Numbered from the stretch's first letter, positions 26,959 to 36,117 are shown. The stretch: DNA of 64,000 bases from Microbacterium sp. CBA3102 (GCF_007954505.1 NZ_CP042412.1:2542001-2606000), one strand, 5' to 3'. Notes: generated from the letters alone by a model not told the origin. Program-made: numbers and translations.

Positions 26959-27987
26959 ATGAAGATCGGCATCCTGACGAGCGGCGGCGACTGCCCCGGC
27001 CTCAACGCGGTCATCCGCGGCATCGTGCTCAAGGGCACCACCACGTACGACCTGGAGTTCGTCGGCATCCGGGACGGGTGGCGTGGCCTCGTGGACGGCG
27101 ACTTCATGCCGCTCACGCGCCACGAGGTGAAGGGGCTCTCGAAGGTCGGTGGGACCATCCTCGGCACCAGCCGCACGAACCCCTACGAGGGGGAGCGCGG
27201 AGGCGCCGAGAACATCGCCAAGACCCTGTACGGCCACAAGATCGACGGCATCGTGGCGATCGGCGGCGAGGGGACGCTCGCCGCTGCGGACCGTCTCGCG
27301 AAGGACGGCATCAAGGTCATCGGCGTCCCCAAGACGATCGACAACGACCTGCAGGCCACGGACTACTCCTTCGGTTTCGACACGGCCGTGAACATCGCGA
27401 CCGACGCGATGGACCGCCTCCGCACGACCGGTGATTCCCACCAGCGCTGCATGGTCGCCGAGGTCATGGGCCGCCACGTCGGCTGGATCGCCCTGCACGC
27501 GGGCATGGCCGCCGGTGCGCACGTCATCTGCATCCCCGAGGTTCCGATGTCGATCGACGACATCACCGAGCTGGTGACCAGTGCCCACGATCGTGGTCGC
27601 GCACCTCTGGTGGTCGTTTCCGAGGGATTCAAGCTCCTCGGCATGGAAGAGGCCTACAGCGACAAGGGGCTCGACGCTTTCAACCGTCCCCGGCTCGGCG
27701 GCATCGGCGACATGCTCGCTCCGGAGATCGAGCGCATCACCGGCATCGAGACCCGGGCGACGATCCTCGGTCACATCCAGCGTGGTGGATCGCCGTCGGC
27801 GTTCGATCGGGTGCTCGCGACGCGACTCGGTCTGCATGCGGCGGATGCGCTCGTCGACGGCGCCTGGGGGCAGATGGTCGCCATGCAGGGTACCGACATC
27901 GTGCGGGTGCCCTTCGCCGATGCTCTCGGCGAGCTGAACACGGTGCCGCGCTACCGCTACGACGAGGCCGCTGCGCTCTTCGGCTGA
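26959..27987 (+). CDS. pfkA: 6-phosphofructokinase
   Basis: Phosphorylates fructose 6-phosphate in glycolysis. The 342-aa protein shows SGGDCPGLNAVIR, IGGEGTLAAADRL and VPKTIDNDL. Gly105 (in GGEGT) is the residue found in ATP-dependent enzymes, where PPi-dependent ones have Asp. Lys125 (VPKTIDND) is the residue of the PPi/mixed clade. The Gly/Lys combination is known from ATP-dependent actinobacterial group III enzymes such as that of Streptomyces, so I predict ATP dependence. A possible -10 (TAGTGT, about 26897) lies about 60 bp upstream. Confidence 0.94.
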   Translation: MKIGILTSGGDCPGLNAVIRGIVLKGTTTYDLEFVGIRDGWRGLVDGDFMPLTRHEVKGLSKVGGTILGTSRTNPYEGERGGAENIAKTLYGHKIDGIVAIGGEGTLAAADRLAKDGIKVIGVPKTIDNDLQATDYSFGFDTAVNIATDAMDRLRTTGDSHQRCMVAEVMGRHVGWIALHAGMAAGAHVICIPEVPMSIDDITELVTSAHDRGRAPLVVVSEGFKLLGMEEAYSDKGLDAFNRPRLGGIGDMLAPEIERITGIETRATILGHIQRGGSPSAFDRVLATRLGLHAADALVDGAWGQMVAMQGTDIVRVPFADALGELNTVPRYRYDEAAALFG

Positions 27988-28000
27988 GGACGCGGAGCGG

Positions 28001-28026
28001 GGGAGCGCCCCCGTGCGGGGCGCCCC
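28001..28026. terminator. Hairpin between pfkA and oligopeptidase B
   Basis: GGG(A)GCGCCCC pairs with GGGGCGCCCC (28001-28011 with 28017-28026), a 10-bp G/C stem with one bulged A. It lies between the convergent 3' ends and could serve both strands; no T-tract is present. Confidence 0.5.
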
Positions 28027-28037
28027 ACCACGGCGGT

Positions 28038-30137
28038 TCAGTCCTCGGCGAGACCGAGGGTGTCGAGCAGCCAGGCGAGTTCGAACGCGCGCTCCCTCCA
28101 GGAGTTGTAGCGTCCGCTCACGCCGCCGTGTCCCGCGACCATCTCGCACTTGAGGAGGACGTCCGAGGCGCCGGCCTCTCGCAGACGTGCGACCCACTTG
28201 GCGGGTTCCACATACAGGACACGCGTGTCGTTGAGGGAGGTCACGGCGAGGATCCGCGGATACTCGACGCCGTCTCTCACATTCTCGTAGGGCGAGTACG
28301 ACTTCATGTAGTCGTAGACGTCCGCGCCGTGCAACGGGTCGCCCCACTCGTCCCACTCGATCACGGTGAGCGGCAGGGACGGATCCAGGATCGTCGTCAG
28401 GGCGTCCACGAACGGCACACCGGCGAGGACGCCTGCAAAGAGCTCGGGAGCGAGATTGGCGACCGCTCCCATCAGCAGACCACCCGCGCTCCCGCCCTCG
28501 GCGACCAGGCGCTTCGGTGTCGTCACGCCCGTCGCGACCAGGTGCTCGGCGCAGGCGACGAAGTCCGTGAAGGTGTTGCGCTTGTGCAGGAGCTTGCCGT
28601 CCTCGTACCACTGACGGCCCATCTCCCCACCACCGCGCACGTGGGCGACGGCGAAGATCACCCCGCGGTCGAGTTCGGACAACCGGGCGACCGAGAAGCC
28701 GGGGTCGATCGAGTGCTCGTACGATCCGTATCCGTACAGGTGCAGCGGCCGCGCGTCCGTGCCGGGTTCGCCGAACGAGCGCTTCCACACGAGCGAGATG
28801 GGCACACGCACGCCGTCGGGGGCCGTCGCCCATTCACGCCGCTGGCCGTACCCCGCGGGGTCATAGCCGCCCAGGACGGAGACCTGCTTGCGCAGGATCA
28901 GGTCGCGATTCGAGAGATCGAGGTCGTACACCGTCCCCGGGGTGACGAACGACGTGTATCCGAGGCGCAGGAACGGCGAGTGCCATTCCGGGTTGCCGCT
29001 GACGCCCGCGGAGTAGAGCGGTTCGTCGAAGGGGATCTCGTCGAGGGTGTTCGTGGGGTAGTCGAGCAGACCGACGCGCTCGAGTCCTTCGCGTCGGTAC
29101 TCGACGGTGGCGAAGTCACGGAACGCATCCATGCCGAGCAGACGTCTTCCTGCCTCGTGCGCGACGACCGGGAGCCGCTCACCCTGGGGATCGGAGGCCG
29201 CGACGGAGACCAGCTCGAAGTCCAGGGCGCCGTCGTTGTGGAGGATGAACAGCCGGTCCTCGCCGTCCACCACCGCATGATCGATCGAATACTCCACCCC
29301 TTCGCGGCGCGGCCAGACCAGTCGCGGTTCGGCGGTGAGATCGCCGGTCAGATCGACCAGGTACTCCTCGCTCGTGATGCTGGAGCCGACGCCGATCACG
29401 AGGTACCGCCGACTTCGTGTGATCCCCGCACCGAGCCAGAACTTCTCATCGGGTTCGTGGAACAGCCGGACGTCGTCCGTGACGGGTGTGCCCAGGCGAT
29501 GCAGCCACAGGGTGTCGGGCCGCCATGCGTCGTCCCGGGTCGTGTAGAGGACTCCGGTGCCGTCCGGCGTGAAGAAGGCACCGCCCGTGTTTGGGATCTC
29601 GTCGTCGAGGGTCGCTCCGGTCGTCAGATCGCGCACGTGCACCGTGTAGAGCTCGTCGCCCTCGAAATCGGTCGACCACAACAGCTTCGTGGCGTCGTCG
29701 GAGGTGTCGAACGCGCCGAGCGAGAAGAACTCATGCCCTTCGGCCTCGATGTTCCCGTCGAGAAGGACCACTTCACCCGGAACAGGGACGCCCGGCTCGA
29801 GCACGGGCGGAGTCCACTCGCCGGCGTCGGCAGCAGCGCGGCAGTGGATACCGTACTGCGCTCCCTCCTCGGTCCGGCTGTAGTACCACCAGTCGCCCCG
29901 GCGGGTGGGTACCGAGAGATCGGTCTCCTGCACGCGGGCCTTGATCTCCTCGAACAGCTTCGTCCGAAGCGCGGCGAGGTGGGCGGTCTGCGCATCCGTG
30001 TAGGCGTTCTCGGCCTCGAGGTGTGCGATGACCTCCTCGGAGTCCTTCGCCCGCATCCACTCATACGGGTCGTCGAACGTGTCGCCATGATGAGTGCGGA
30101 GGGTGGAACGGCGGGCAGCGAGCGGGGCGTCAGTCAC
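28038..30137 (-). CDS. ptrB: Oligopeptidase B (S9A serine peptidase)
   Basis: A cytosolic peptidase cutting short peptides after Arg or Lys. The 699-aa protein has an N-terminal beta-propeller that limits substrate size and a C-terminal alpha/beta-hydrolase domain. The nucleophile is in GGSAGGLLMG (near 549), the Asp in NDTRVLY (near 636) and the His in GHGGVSGR (near 670). The GTG start (V/M-TDAPLAARR) follows TAGCGT (30144-30149) by exactly 6 bases. A Pho-box-like repeat lies about 60-95 bp upstream, shared with the pit gene. Confidence 0.94.
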   Translation of the reverse strand: MTDAPLAARRSTLRTHHGDTFDDPYEWMRAKDSEEVIAHLEAENAYTDAQTAHLAALRTKLFEEIKARVQETDLSVPTRRGDWWYYSRTEEGAQYGIHCRAAADAGEWTPPVLEPGVPVPGEVVLLDGNIEAEGHEFFSLGAFDTSDDATKLLWSTDFEGDELYTVHVRDLTTGATLDDEIPNTGGAFFTPDGTGVLYTTRDDAWRPDTLWLHRLGTPVTDDVRLFHEPDEKFWLGAGITRSRRYLVIGVGSSITSEEYLVDLTGDLTAEPRLVWPRREGVEYSIDHAVVDGEDRLFILHNDGALDFELVSVAASDPQGERLPVVAHEAGRRLLGMDAFRDFATVEYRREGLERVGLLDYPTNTLDEIPFDEPLYSAGVSGNPEWHSPFLRLGYTSFVTPGTVYDLDLSNRDLILRKQVSVLGGYDPAGYGQRREWATAPDGVRVPISLVWKRSFGEPGTDARPLHLYGYGSYEHSIDPGFSVARLSELDRGVIFAVAHVRGGGEMGRQWYEDGKLLHKRNTFTDFVACAEHLVATGVTTPKRLVAEGGSAGGLLMGAVANLAPELFAGVLAGVPFVDALTTILDPSLPLTVIEWDEWGDPLHGADVYDYMKSYSPYENVRDGVEYPRILAVTSLNDTRVLYVEPAKWVARLREAGASDVLLKCEMVAGHGGVSGRYNSWRERAFELAWLLDTLGLAED

Positions 30138-30197
30138 CGTTCCACGCTATCCCAGGTCGAGTTGACCGGCGCGGGGGAGGGTGGGAGGATTTACCGG

Positions 30198-30230
30198 GGC
30201 CGGTTAACGGAAGTCAAACCCACGGTGAAC
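30198..30230 (-). promoter_or_regulatory. Pho-box-like triple direct repeat
   Basis: Three adjacent 11-base units read on the minus strand: GTTCACCGTGG (30230-30220), GTTTGACTTCC (30219-30209) and GTTAACCGGCC (30208-30198). The 11-base period and GTTCACC-like core match the PhoP direct-repeat units described in Streptomyces. It lies between oligopeptidase B and the Pit phosphate transporter, so the transporter is the likely target. Binding is inferred. Confidence 0.55.
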
Positions 30231-30292
30231 TCTTCGTTCAGCACGTCGATACCGTCGACAACTCCTTCTTCCTCAACGACCGAAAGCGAACG

Positions 30293-31672
30293 GTGGAAAC
30301 CGCAGCCCTCATCGTCGTGCTCGTCATCGCGCTGGCACTCTTCTTCGACTTCACCAACGGTTTTCACGACACCGCGAATGCCATGGCGACGCCGATCGCC
30401 ACCGGCGCGCTGAAGCCCAAGACCGCCGTCCTCCTCGCCGCCGTCCTGAACCTCATCGGGGCGTTCCTGTCCACAGAGGTCTCGAAGACCATCTCCGGCG
30501 GCATCATCCGGGAGGACGCGATCCTCTCCGCGGGGGCTGACCTCTTCCTCTCGCTGATCTTCGCCGGCCTGATCGGCGCGATCACGTGGAACATGCTCAC
30601 GTGGCTCCTCGGACTGCCCTCGAGCTCGTCCCATGCGCTCTTCGGCGGGCTCATCGGCGCGACGATCGTCGGCGCGGGCGTGGGCGGCATCGACTTCGGC
30701 ATGGTGCTCTCGAAGATCGTGCTTCCGGCGCTGATCGCACCCGTCACCGCCGGCCTGATCGCTTTCGCCGCGACGAAGATCGCGTACTCGATCACCCGTC
30801 GCTACGACGGAAAGCCGGATGGCCGTGACGGGTTCCGGTGGGGGCAGATCTTCACGTCCTCCCTGGTCGCGCTCGCACACGGCACCAACGACGCGCAGAA
30901 GACCATGGGCGTCATCACTCTCGCGATGATCACGATCGGCTGGCAGTCGGGGGCGCATCACGAGCCCGAGCTCTGGGTGATCGTCGCGTGTGCCTTCACG
31001 ATCGCACTCGGCACGTACCTGGGCGGTTGGCGCATCATCCGCACGCTCGGCAAGGGACTCACCGATGTGAAACCCGCGCAGGGATTCGCCGCCGAGAGCT
31101 CGACCGCGGCCACCATCCTCGCCTCCAGCGCCCTCGGCTTCGCGCTCTCCACGACGCAGGTCGCCTCGGGGTCCGTGATCGGCTCGGGACTCGGACGCCG
31201 CGGCTCCACGGTCCGCTGGCGGACCGCCGGTCGGATCGGCGTGGGCTGGATCCTCACACTGCCCGCAGCCGGCGGTGTCGGCGCGCTGGCCGCGCTCCTG
31301 GTGGTCTGGCTCGGCAACTGGGGCGTCGCGATCGACGCGGTCCTCGCACTCGCGATCATCCTCGGGCTCTTCATGCGCTCGCGCCGCAACGCCGTGACGC
31401 CCGCGAACGCCATGAGCGACGTCGCTGAGTCGGGACGCGCGGTCGAGCTCCCCGACACGCCACCGCCCACGCGACGCCAGCAGCGCATCGCCGAGGCGAA
31501 GGCGGAGGCGAAGGCTCGTGCGGAAGCGCGCGACAAGGCGAAGGCGCAGGCCAGGAAGGACGCGGCTGACAAGGCAAAGAAGAAGGCTCAGGCGAAGTCC
31601 GACGGCAAGGCGGCGAAGGCCGGGGCCGTGTCGAAGAGTGCGGATGCGACGCGGAAGGAGGAGTCCGAATGA
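30293..31672 (+). CDS. pit: Inorganic phosphate transporter, PiT family
   Basis: A low-affinity phosphate symporter of about ten membrane helices. The duplicated PiT signature is visible as FDFTNGFHDTANAMATPIATGAL near the N-terminus and ALAHGTNDAQKTMGVITL in the second half. Unusually, the last about 65 residues form a soluble tail of Ala, Lys, Glu and Arg (RRQQRIAEAKAEAKARAEAR and onward), probably a charged helix. A GTG start is used. The stop overlaps the ATG of the next small membrane protein, and a Pho-box-like repeat lies upstream. Confidence 0.94.
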   Translation: METAALIVVLVIALALFFDFTNGFHDTANAMATPIATGALKPKTAVLLAAVLNLIGAFLSTEVSKTISGGIIREDAILSAGADLFLSLIFAGLIGAITWNMLTWLLGLPSSSSHALFGGLIGATIVGAGVGGIDFGMVLSKIVLPALIAPVTAGLIAFAATKIAYSITRRYDGKPDGRDGFRWGQIFTSSLVALAHGTNDAQKTMGVITLAMITIGWQSGAHHEPELWVIVACAFTIALGTYLGGWRIIRTLGKGLTDVKPAQGFAAESSTAATILASSALGFALSTTQVASGSVIGSGLGRRGSTVRWRTAGRIGVGWILTLPAAGGVGALAALLVVWLGNWGVAIDAVLALAIILGLFMRSRRNAVTPANAMSDVAESGRAVELPDTPPPTRRQQRIAEAKAEAKARAEARDKAKAQARKDAADKAKKKAQAKSDGKAAKAGAVSKSADATRKEESE

Positions 31673-32004
31673 ACATCGTGATCGACTGGCTCGCGTTCCT
31701 CCAGGTGTTCCTGGCGGCGCTGATCGGTGCGGCTGCGATCGTCACCTTCTACGCGCTCGGTCTCCGGCTGCTGGTGCGCAGCGGGCGTGCTCCGGTCGTG
31801 AGCCCCGCGGAGTTCACCGACGCGATCACCGTGATCACCGAGAAGGAGCTCCGTCGCGCCGAGAAGCAGGCGGCGAAGGCGGCGAAGAAGAGCCCACTCA
31901 CCGAGGGGCAGAAGACGACGGCTCTCATCGGCGCCTATGCGTGCTTCGCGCTCTGCGCTGCGGCTGTCGTCGCCGGCATCCTCATGCTCGTCATCGGACA
32001 CTGA
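31669..32004 (+). CDS. Small two-helix membrane protein, probable Pit partner
   Basis: A 111-aa protein with one membrane helix near each end (about residues 8-33 and 85-108) and between them a charged helix rich in Lys and Ala (EKELRRAEKQAAKAAKK), similar in composition to the Pit tail. It is coupled to pit by an ATGA overlap, so a shared complex is plausible. Family not recognised. Confidence 0.7.
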   Translation: MNIVIDWLAFLQVFLAALIGAAAIVTFYALGLRLLVRSGRAPVVSPAEFTDAITVITEKELRRAEKQAAKAAKKSPLTEGQKTTALIGAYACFALCAAAVVAGILMLVIGH

Positions 32005-32025
32005 TTCGCACGGCGCACCCTCAGA

Positions 32026-32595
32026 TCACCGCAGCAGACCCTCCACCAGGTCGTCGATGATGTCATCGGTCGGTGACTCCGGGTCGATCGGTGTGGTCAG
32101 TCGGTCGAGCAGGATCCCGTCGATCGCGTAGTGGAACAGCGCGATCTCGCGCCGTCCCCCCGGGAGGCCCGCCCTCGTATTGAAGGCGACGTCCTCCTCG
32201 AGCCCTGCGCGTTGCCAGGCGCCGAGCACCGCGGCCACTTCGGGGCGGCGGCTGCTCTCGAGCCGCAGTTCGAAGAGCGCGAGCGTCACTTCCCGGTCAT
32301 CGGTGAGTCGGCGGACGATGTCGCGCACGTAGTCGGCGAACAGCGCGCGGCCCGGTTCGCCCGCGGAGCGGCGCTCCAGCTCTTCCGGTGTGGGGGAGAG
32401 CCGCTCACCGATGCGTTCGACCAGTCCGGCCACCAGCGCATCGCGGCTGCGGAAGTAGTTCGACGTGGTGCCGGTCGGCACACCGGCCGCGACATCGACG
32501 GAACGGTGGGTCAGCCCACGGGAGCCCTCGCGAGCGAGCACGGTGAGCCCCGCATCCGCGATCGCCTGTCTTCTGCCTTCGTTCCGCGCCACCAC
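32026..32595 (-). CDS. TetR-family transcriptional regulator
   Basis: A 189-aa one-component repressor with an N-terminal TetR helix-turn-helix (RQAIADAGLTVLAREGSRGLTHRSVDVAAGVPTGTTSNYFRSRDALV) and a helical ligand-binding domain. Two GTG codons are in tandem (32595 and 32592). TAGGAT (32599-32604) is exactly 6 bases before the second, so 32592 is the likelier leaderless start. It is divergent from a phosphodiesterase gene, a possible target. Confidence 0.9.
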   Translation of the reverse strand: MVARNEGRRQAIADAGLTVLAREGSRGLTHRSVDVAAGVPTGTTSNYFRSRDALVAGLVERIGERLSPTPEELERRSAGEPGRALFADYVRDIVRRLTDDREVTLALFELRLESSRRPEVAAVLGAWQRAGLEEDVAFNTRAGLPGGRREIALFHYAIDGILLDRLTTPIDPESPTDDIIDDLVEGLLR

Positions 32596-32598
32596 CGC

Positions 32599-32645
32599 AT
32601 CCTATCTGATCACTACACCTGCAGTACTGACCAGACGCCTAGGCT
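32599..32645. promoter_or_regulatory. Divergent leaderless promoters of tetR and the phosphodiesterase gene
   Basis: TAGGAT on the minus strand (32599-32604) ends 6 bases before GTG 32592. TAGGCT on the plus strand (32640-32645) ends 6 bases before ATG 32652. The space between the boxes is only 35 bp, so a TetR operator there would affect both directions. Confidence 0.55.
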
Positions 32646-32651
32646 GAGGGC

Positions 32652-33572
32652 ATGTCCGCAGCAATCGGTGACGCGTACACCTTCGGCCGGCACGCTCCGG
32701 CGTCGCATGTCCTGATCCACGTCAGCGATCCGCACTTCCTCGCCGGGGGAGCATCGCTGGGCGGGCGGTATGACGTCGAGGCGAACTTCGCGCGCACGCT
32801 GGAGGCGATCCGTGCGGTGCACCCGCACCCGACGGCGATCGTCGTGACCGGGGACCTCGCCGATCTGGGGGAGCCGGACGCCTATCGTCGTCTGCGCGCG
32901 TCCGTCGAACCGGTTGCCGAGGAGCTCGGCGCGCCGATCGTCTGGGTGGCGGGAAACCATGATGAGCGTCCCGCCCTGCGCGCAGGACTCCTGGACCTCG
33001 AGCCGACCGAAGAGCCCGTCACCGGGGTCTGGGACCTCGGCGGGCTGCGTCTCGTCGCCCTCGACACCAGCGTCCCCGGCTGGCACCACGGCGATCTCGA
33101 TACCGGTCAACTGTCCTGGCTCGCGGATCAGCTCGCCCGGCCTGCGCCGCACGGCACGTTGCTCGCGATGCATCATCCGCCGCTCCCGAGCCATCTGCCG
33201 CTCTTCGACATCCTTGAACTGCGCCATCAGGACGAACTCGCCGACGTCATCCGCGGCAGCGATGTCCGTGGCATCCTCGCCGGACATCTGCACTATTCGT
33301 CACACGGGATGTTCGCCGGGGTTCCGGTCAGCGTCGCGTCGGCCACCTGCTACACGATGAACGTGGCACGTCCGGCGGCCGAGGTGAACGGCATGGACGC
33401 CGCGCAGGCATTCCAGATGGTCCACGTGTATCCCGACACGATCACCCACACCGTCGTCCCGGTGACCGACGCGGTGACCGGCGACTACTTCTCGGAGGCC
33501 TGGGTGGAGCGGATGTCGAAGCTCTCACCGGAAGGGCGACTCGAGGCCTTCTCCCGCAAACCCGGGCGCTGA
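32652..33572 (+). CDS. Calcineurin-like phosphodiesterase (CpdA type)
   Basis: A 306-aa metallophosphoesterase with all five motifs: HVSDPHFL, VVTGDLADLG, VAGNHDE, MHHPPLPS and LAGHLHYSSHG. This is the class III cyclic nucleotide phosphodiesterase pattern, which hydrolyses cAMP or other phosphodiesters with two metal ions. The true substrate in this organism is uncertain. The start is fixed by TAGGCT plus 6 bases. Confidence 0.88.
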   Translation: MSAAIGDAYTFGRHAPASHVLIHVSDPHFLAGGASLGGRYDVEANFARTLEAIRAVHPHPTAIVVTGDLADLGEPDAYRRLRASVEPVAEELGAPIVWVAGNHDERPALRAGLLDLEPTEEPVTGVWDLGGLRLVALDTSVPGWHHGDLDTGQLSWLADQLARPAPHGTLLAMHHPPLPSHLPLFDILELRHQDELADVIRGSDVRGILAGHLHYSSHGMFAGVPVSVASATCYTMNVARPAAEVNGMDAAQAFQMVHVYPDTITHTVVPVTDAVTGDYFSEAWVERMSKLSPEGRLEAFSRKPGR

Positions 33573-33577
33573 GCGGC

Positions 33578-33583
33578 GTAGAC
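33578..33583 (+). promoter_or_regulatory. -10-like box of aspA
   Basis: TAGACT, about 50 bp before the aspA ATG, giving a leader of roughly 44 bases with GAGG near the start codon. No clear -35. Confidence 0.4.
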
Positions 33584-33633
33584 TGGGCACATCCCCCACT
33601 CTTCTCACCCGCCACGACCCACGAGGATGTGAC

Positions 33634-35094
33634 ATGGCTTCTGCCGCGCCTACCCTGACCCGCACCGAGACCGATTCGCTCGGGAGCATGGAGATTCCCG
33701 TCGACGCGTACTGGGGGATCCACACCGCCCGCGCCGACGCGAACTTCCCGATCACGAAGCGGCCGATCTCGGTGTACCCCGATCTCGTGGTCGGCCTGGC
33801 GATGGTCAAGCAGGCGAGCGCCCGCGCGAATCGTGAGATCGGTGTGCTCGACGCCGAGCGTGCCGACCTGATCGATCGTGCTGCGCAGCGTGTGATCGAC
33901 GGCGAGTTCCACGAGCAGTTCACGGTGGGCGTCATCCAGGGCGGTGCCGGCACCTCGACCAACATGAACGCGAACGAGGTCATCACCAACATCGCGCTCG
34001 AACTCGCCGGCCGGGAGAAGGGTGACTACGCGTTCCTCTCACCGATCGACCACACGAACCGCAGCCAGTCCACCAACGACGTCTACCCGACGGCCGTGAA
34101 GATCGGTCTTTCGCTGACGTTGCGGTCCCTGCTCGAGGAGCTGGATCTGCTCCGACTGTCCTTCCTTGGCAAGTCGCGGGAGTTCCACGACGTCCTGAAG
34201 GTCGGTCGTACCCAGCTGCAGGATGCCGTGCCGATGACGCTCGGCCAGGAGTTCAACGGCTTCGCCACGACGCTCGGTTACGATCACACCCGCCTGACCG
34301 AGAACGCGTCTCTGATGTTCGAGATCAACATGGGGGCGACCGCGATCGGCACCGGCATCACGACGCATCGGGGTTACGCCCCGTCCGTGCTGAAGCACCT
34401 GCGGGAGATCACCGGGCTCGACCTGCGCACCGCGGGAGACCTCGTCGAGGCCACCAGTGACACCGGTTCGTTCATGTCGTTCTCCTCGACGCTCAAGCGC
34501 AACGCGATGAAGCTCTCGAAGATCTGCAACGACCTGCGTCTCCTGTCGTCGGGACCGCAGGCCGGGCTGGGCGAGATCAACCTTCCCGCGATGCAGGCGG
34601 GGTCCAGCATCATGCCGGGCAAGGTGAACCCCGTGATCCCGGAGGTCGTGAACCAGGTGGCCTTCGCCGTCGCCGGTGCCGACATGACGGTCACGATGGC
34701 GGCGGAGGCCGGGCAGCTGCAGCTGAACGCCTTCGAGCCGGTGATCGCGCACTCGATCTTCCAGTCCATCACCTGGATGCGCCAGGCGATGTGGACCCTG
34801 CGTGTCAACTGCGTCGACGGCATCACCGCGAACCGCGACCGCCTCGGGGCGATGGTCGGCGCGTCGGTCGGCGTCATCACCGCGCTGACGCCGTTCATCG
34901 GTTACGCGGCCGCAGCGGCGCTCGCGAAGACCGCGCTGCTGACAAATCGGAATGTCGCCGATCTCGTCGTCGAGGCGGGCTTGATGTCGCGTGACGAGGT
35001 CGTCAAGCAGCTGTCGCCGGCACGCCTGTCGGGACTGGAGACGGTCACCGCTGCGATCCCGGTCGTCGCGCCGGAGGATCTGATCGAGATCTGA
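33634..35094 (+). CDS. aspA: Aspartate ammonia-lyase
   Basis: Converts L-aspartate to fumarate and ammonia. The 486-aa protein belongs to the fumarase/aspartase superfamily. The signature GSSIMPGKVNPVIPEVVNQV (near residue 322) with PVIPEVVNQV is the aspartase form; fumarases read PT in place of PV. GAGTSTNMNANEV and DHTNRSQSTNDVYPT are also typical. It is followed by a strong bidirectional hairpin. Confidence 0.93.
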   Translation: MASAAPTLTRTETDSLGSMEIPVDAYWGIHTARADANFPITKRPISVYPDLVVGLAMVKQASARANREIGVLDAERADLIDRAAQRVIDGEFHEQFTVGVIQGGAGTSTNMNANEVITNIALELAGREKGDYAFLSPIDHTNRSQSTNDVYPTAVKIGLSLTLRSLLEELDLLRLSFLGKSREFHDVLKVGRTQLQDAVPMTLGQEFNGFATTLGYDHTRLTENASLMFEINMGATAIGTGITTHRGYAPSVLKHLREITGLDLRTAGDLVEATSDTGSFMSFSSTLKRNAMKLSKICNDLRLLSSGPQAGLGEINLPAMQAGSSIMPGKVNPVIPEVVNQVAFAVAGADMTVTMAAEAGQLQLNAFEPVIAHSIFQSITWMRQAMWTLRVNCVDGITANRDRLGAMVGASVGVITALTPFIGYAAAAALAKTALLTNRNVADLVVEAGLMSRDEVVKQLSPARLSGLETVTAAIPVVAPEDLIEI

Positions 35095-35110
35095 GAGGGC
35101 GGGAACGCAC

Positions 35111-35142
35111 GAGGGGACGGACGCCACGGCGTCCGTCCCCTC
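35111..35142. terminator. Bidirectional terminator between aspA and the FAH-family gene
   Basis: A perfect 15-bp stem (35111-35125 with 35128-35142; arms begin GAGGGGACGG and end CGTCCCCTC) with a 2-base loop, placed between two convergent stop codons. No long T-tract on either side. Confidence 0.75.
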
Positions 35143-35158
35143 ATGTGTCCGATCCGTT

Positions 35159-36028
35159 TCAGTCCGTGATGCGGCAGTGGGTCGTGAGTTCGCCGATGCC
35201 GTCGATGCCCACGGTCACGGTCGAGTGATCGCGGAGGAAGATCTGCGGGTCGCGTGAGTACCCGGCGCCTCCGGGGCTGCCCGTCGAGATGAGGGTTCCG
35301 GGCAGCAGCGTGAGGGACTGCGACAGGTGGGCGATCAGCTTCGCGACGGAGCGCACCATCTGTCCGGTGCTCGCGTCCTGCACGGTGTGCCCGTCCACGA
35401 CGGTCCAGATGTGGAGGTCCTGCGGATCGGGGATCTCGTCCGCGGTCACCGCGAAGGGCCCGGTCGGTGTGAACCCGTCGAAGGACTTGCATCGGGACCA
35501 CTGGGCTTCGGAGAACTGGATGTTCCGCGCGGTGATGTCGTTGACCACGGTGTAACCCCAGACGTGCGTGAGGGCGTCCTGCTCGCTGACGTCTTTCGCG
35601 GGGGTGCCGATGAGGACGCCGAGCTCTGCCTCGTAGTCCACGGCCTCACTGAGGTCACGCGGCCAGGAGGTCGTCTGATCGTGGCCGGTGAGCGAGTTCG
35701 GCCACAGGGTGAACACGGTGGGCGCGGCGTCGGTCTTCAGGCCGAGCTCGCTCGAGTGGGCGGCATAGTTCAGCCCCACGGCGAGGACGGCCGGGGGTGC
35801 GAGCACCGCGGAATCGAACGACCAGTCACCGAGCGGATGACGGACGGCGGCGCCTGCGGCCAGCGCCACGCGCAGAGCCTCGAGAAGAGCATCCCCACCT
35901 TCGATGAGCTGCTGCAGCGTGGCAGGGGCGTCGGTCAGGAGATCAGAGACGAGGATGGCGTCCGAGTCCTGGACCACGGCGAGAACCGCGCGAGGGGAGT
36001 CAGGACGGCGCAGATGAGCGAACCGCAT
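35159..36028 (-). CDS. Fumarylacetoacetate hydrolase family protein
   Basis: A 289-aa enzyme of the FAH superfamily, which hydrolyses or decarboxylates beta-diketo acids with one Mg ion. Typical blocks are LAVGLNYAAHSSE, VDYEAELGVLIG, WGYTVVNDITARN and the ISTGSPGGAG loop. The metal ligands Glu-x-Glu are in DYEAELGV. The substrate is not determined (acylpyruvate or a homoprotocatechuate intermediate are possibilities). TAGCGT (36035-36040) ends 6 bases before the ATG. Confidence 0.9.
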   Translation of the reverse strand: MRFAHLRRPDSPRAVLAVVQDSDAILVSDLLTDAPATLQQLIEGGDALLEALRVALAAGAAVRHPLGDWSFDSAVLAPPAVLAVGLNYAAHSSELGLKTDAAPTVFTLWPNSLTGHDQTTSWPRDLSEAVDYEAELGVLIGTPAKDVSEQDALTHVWGYTVVNDITARNIQFSEAQWSRCKSFDGFTPTGPFAVTADEIPDPQDLHIWTVVDGHTVQDASTGQMVRSVAKLIAHLSQSLTLLPGTLISTGSPGGAGYSRDPQIFLRDHSTVTVGIDGIGELTTHCRITD

Positions 36029-36034
36029 GCTCCT

Positions 36035-36111
36035 ACGCTACCGGGTGGCGGCCGGTCCGCGGATGGAGGACACAGCCATACCGAGGCCATCTCTCTTGTG
36101 CCCCGTAGGCT
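36035..36111. promoter_or_regulatory. Divergent leaderless promoters of the FAH-family and prsW-like genes
   Basis: TAGCGT on the minus strand (36035-36040) and TAGGCT on the plus strand (36106-36111) each end 6 bases before the ATG of the gene they face. Confidence 0.55.
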
Positions 36112-36117
36112 TTGGCT

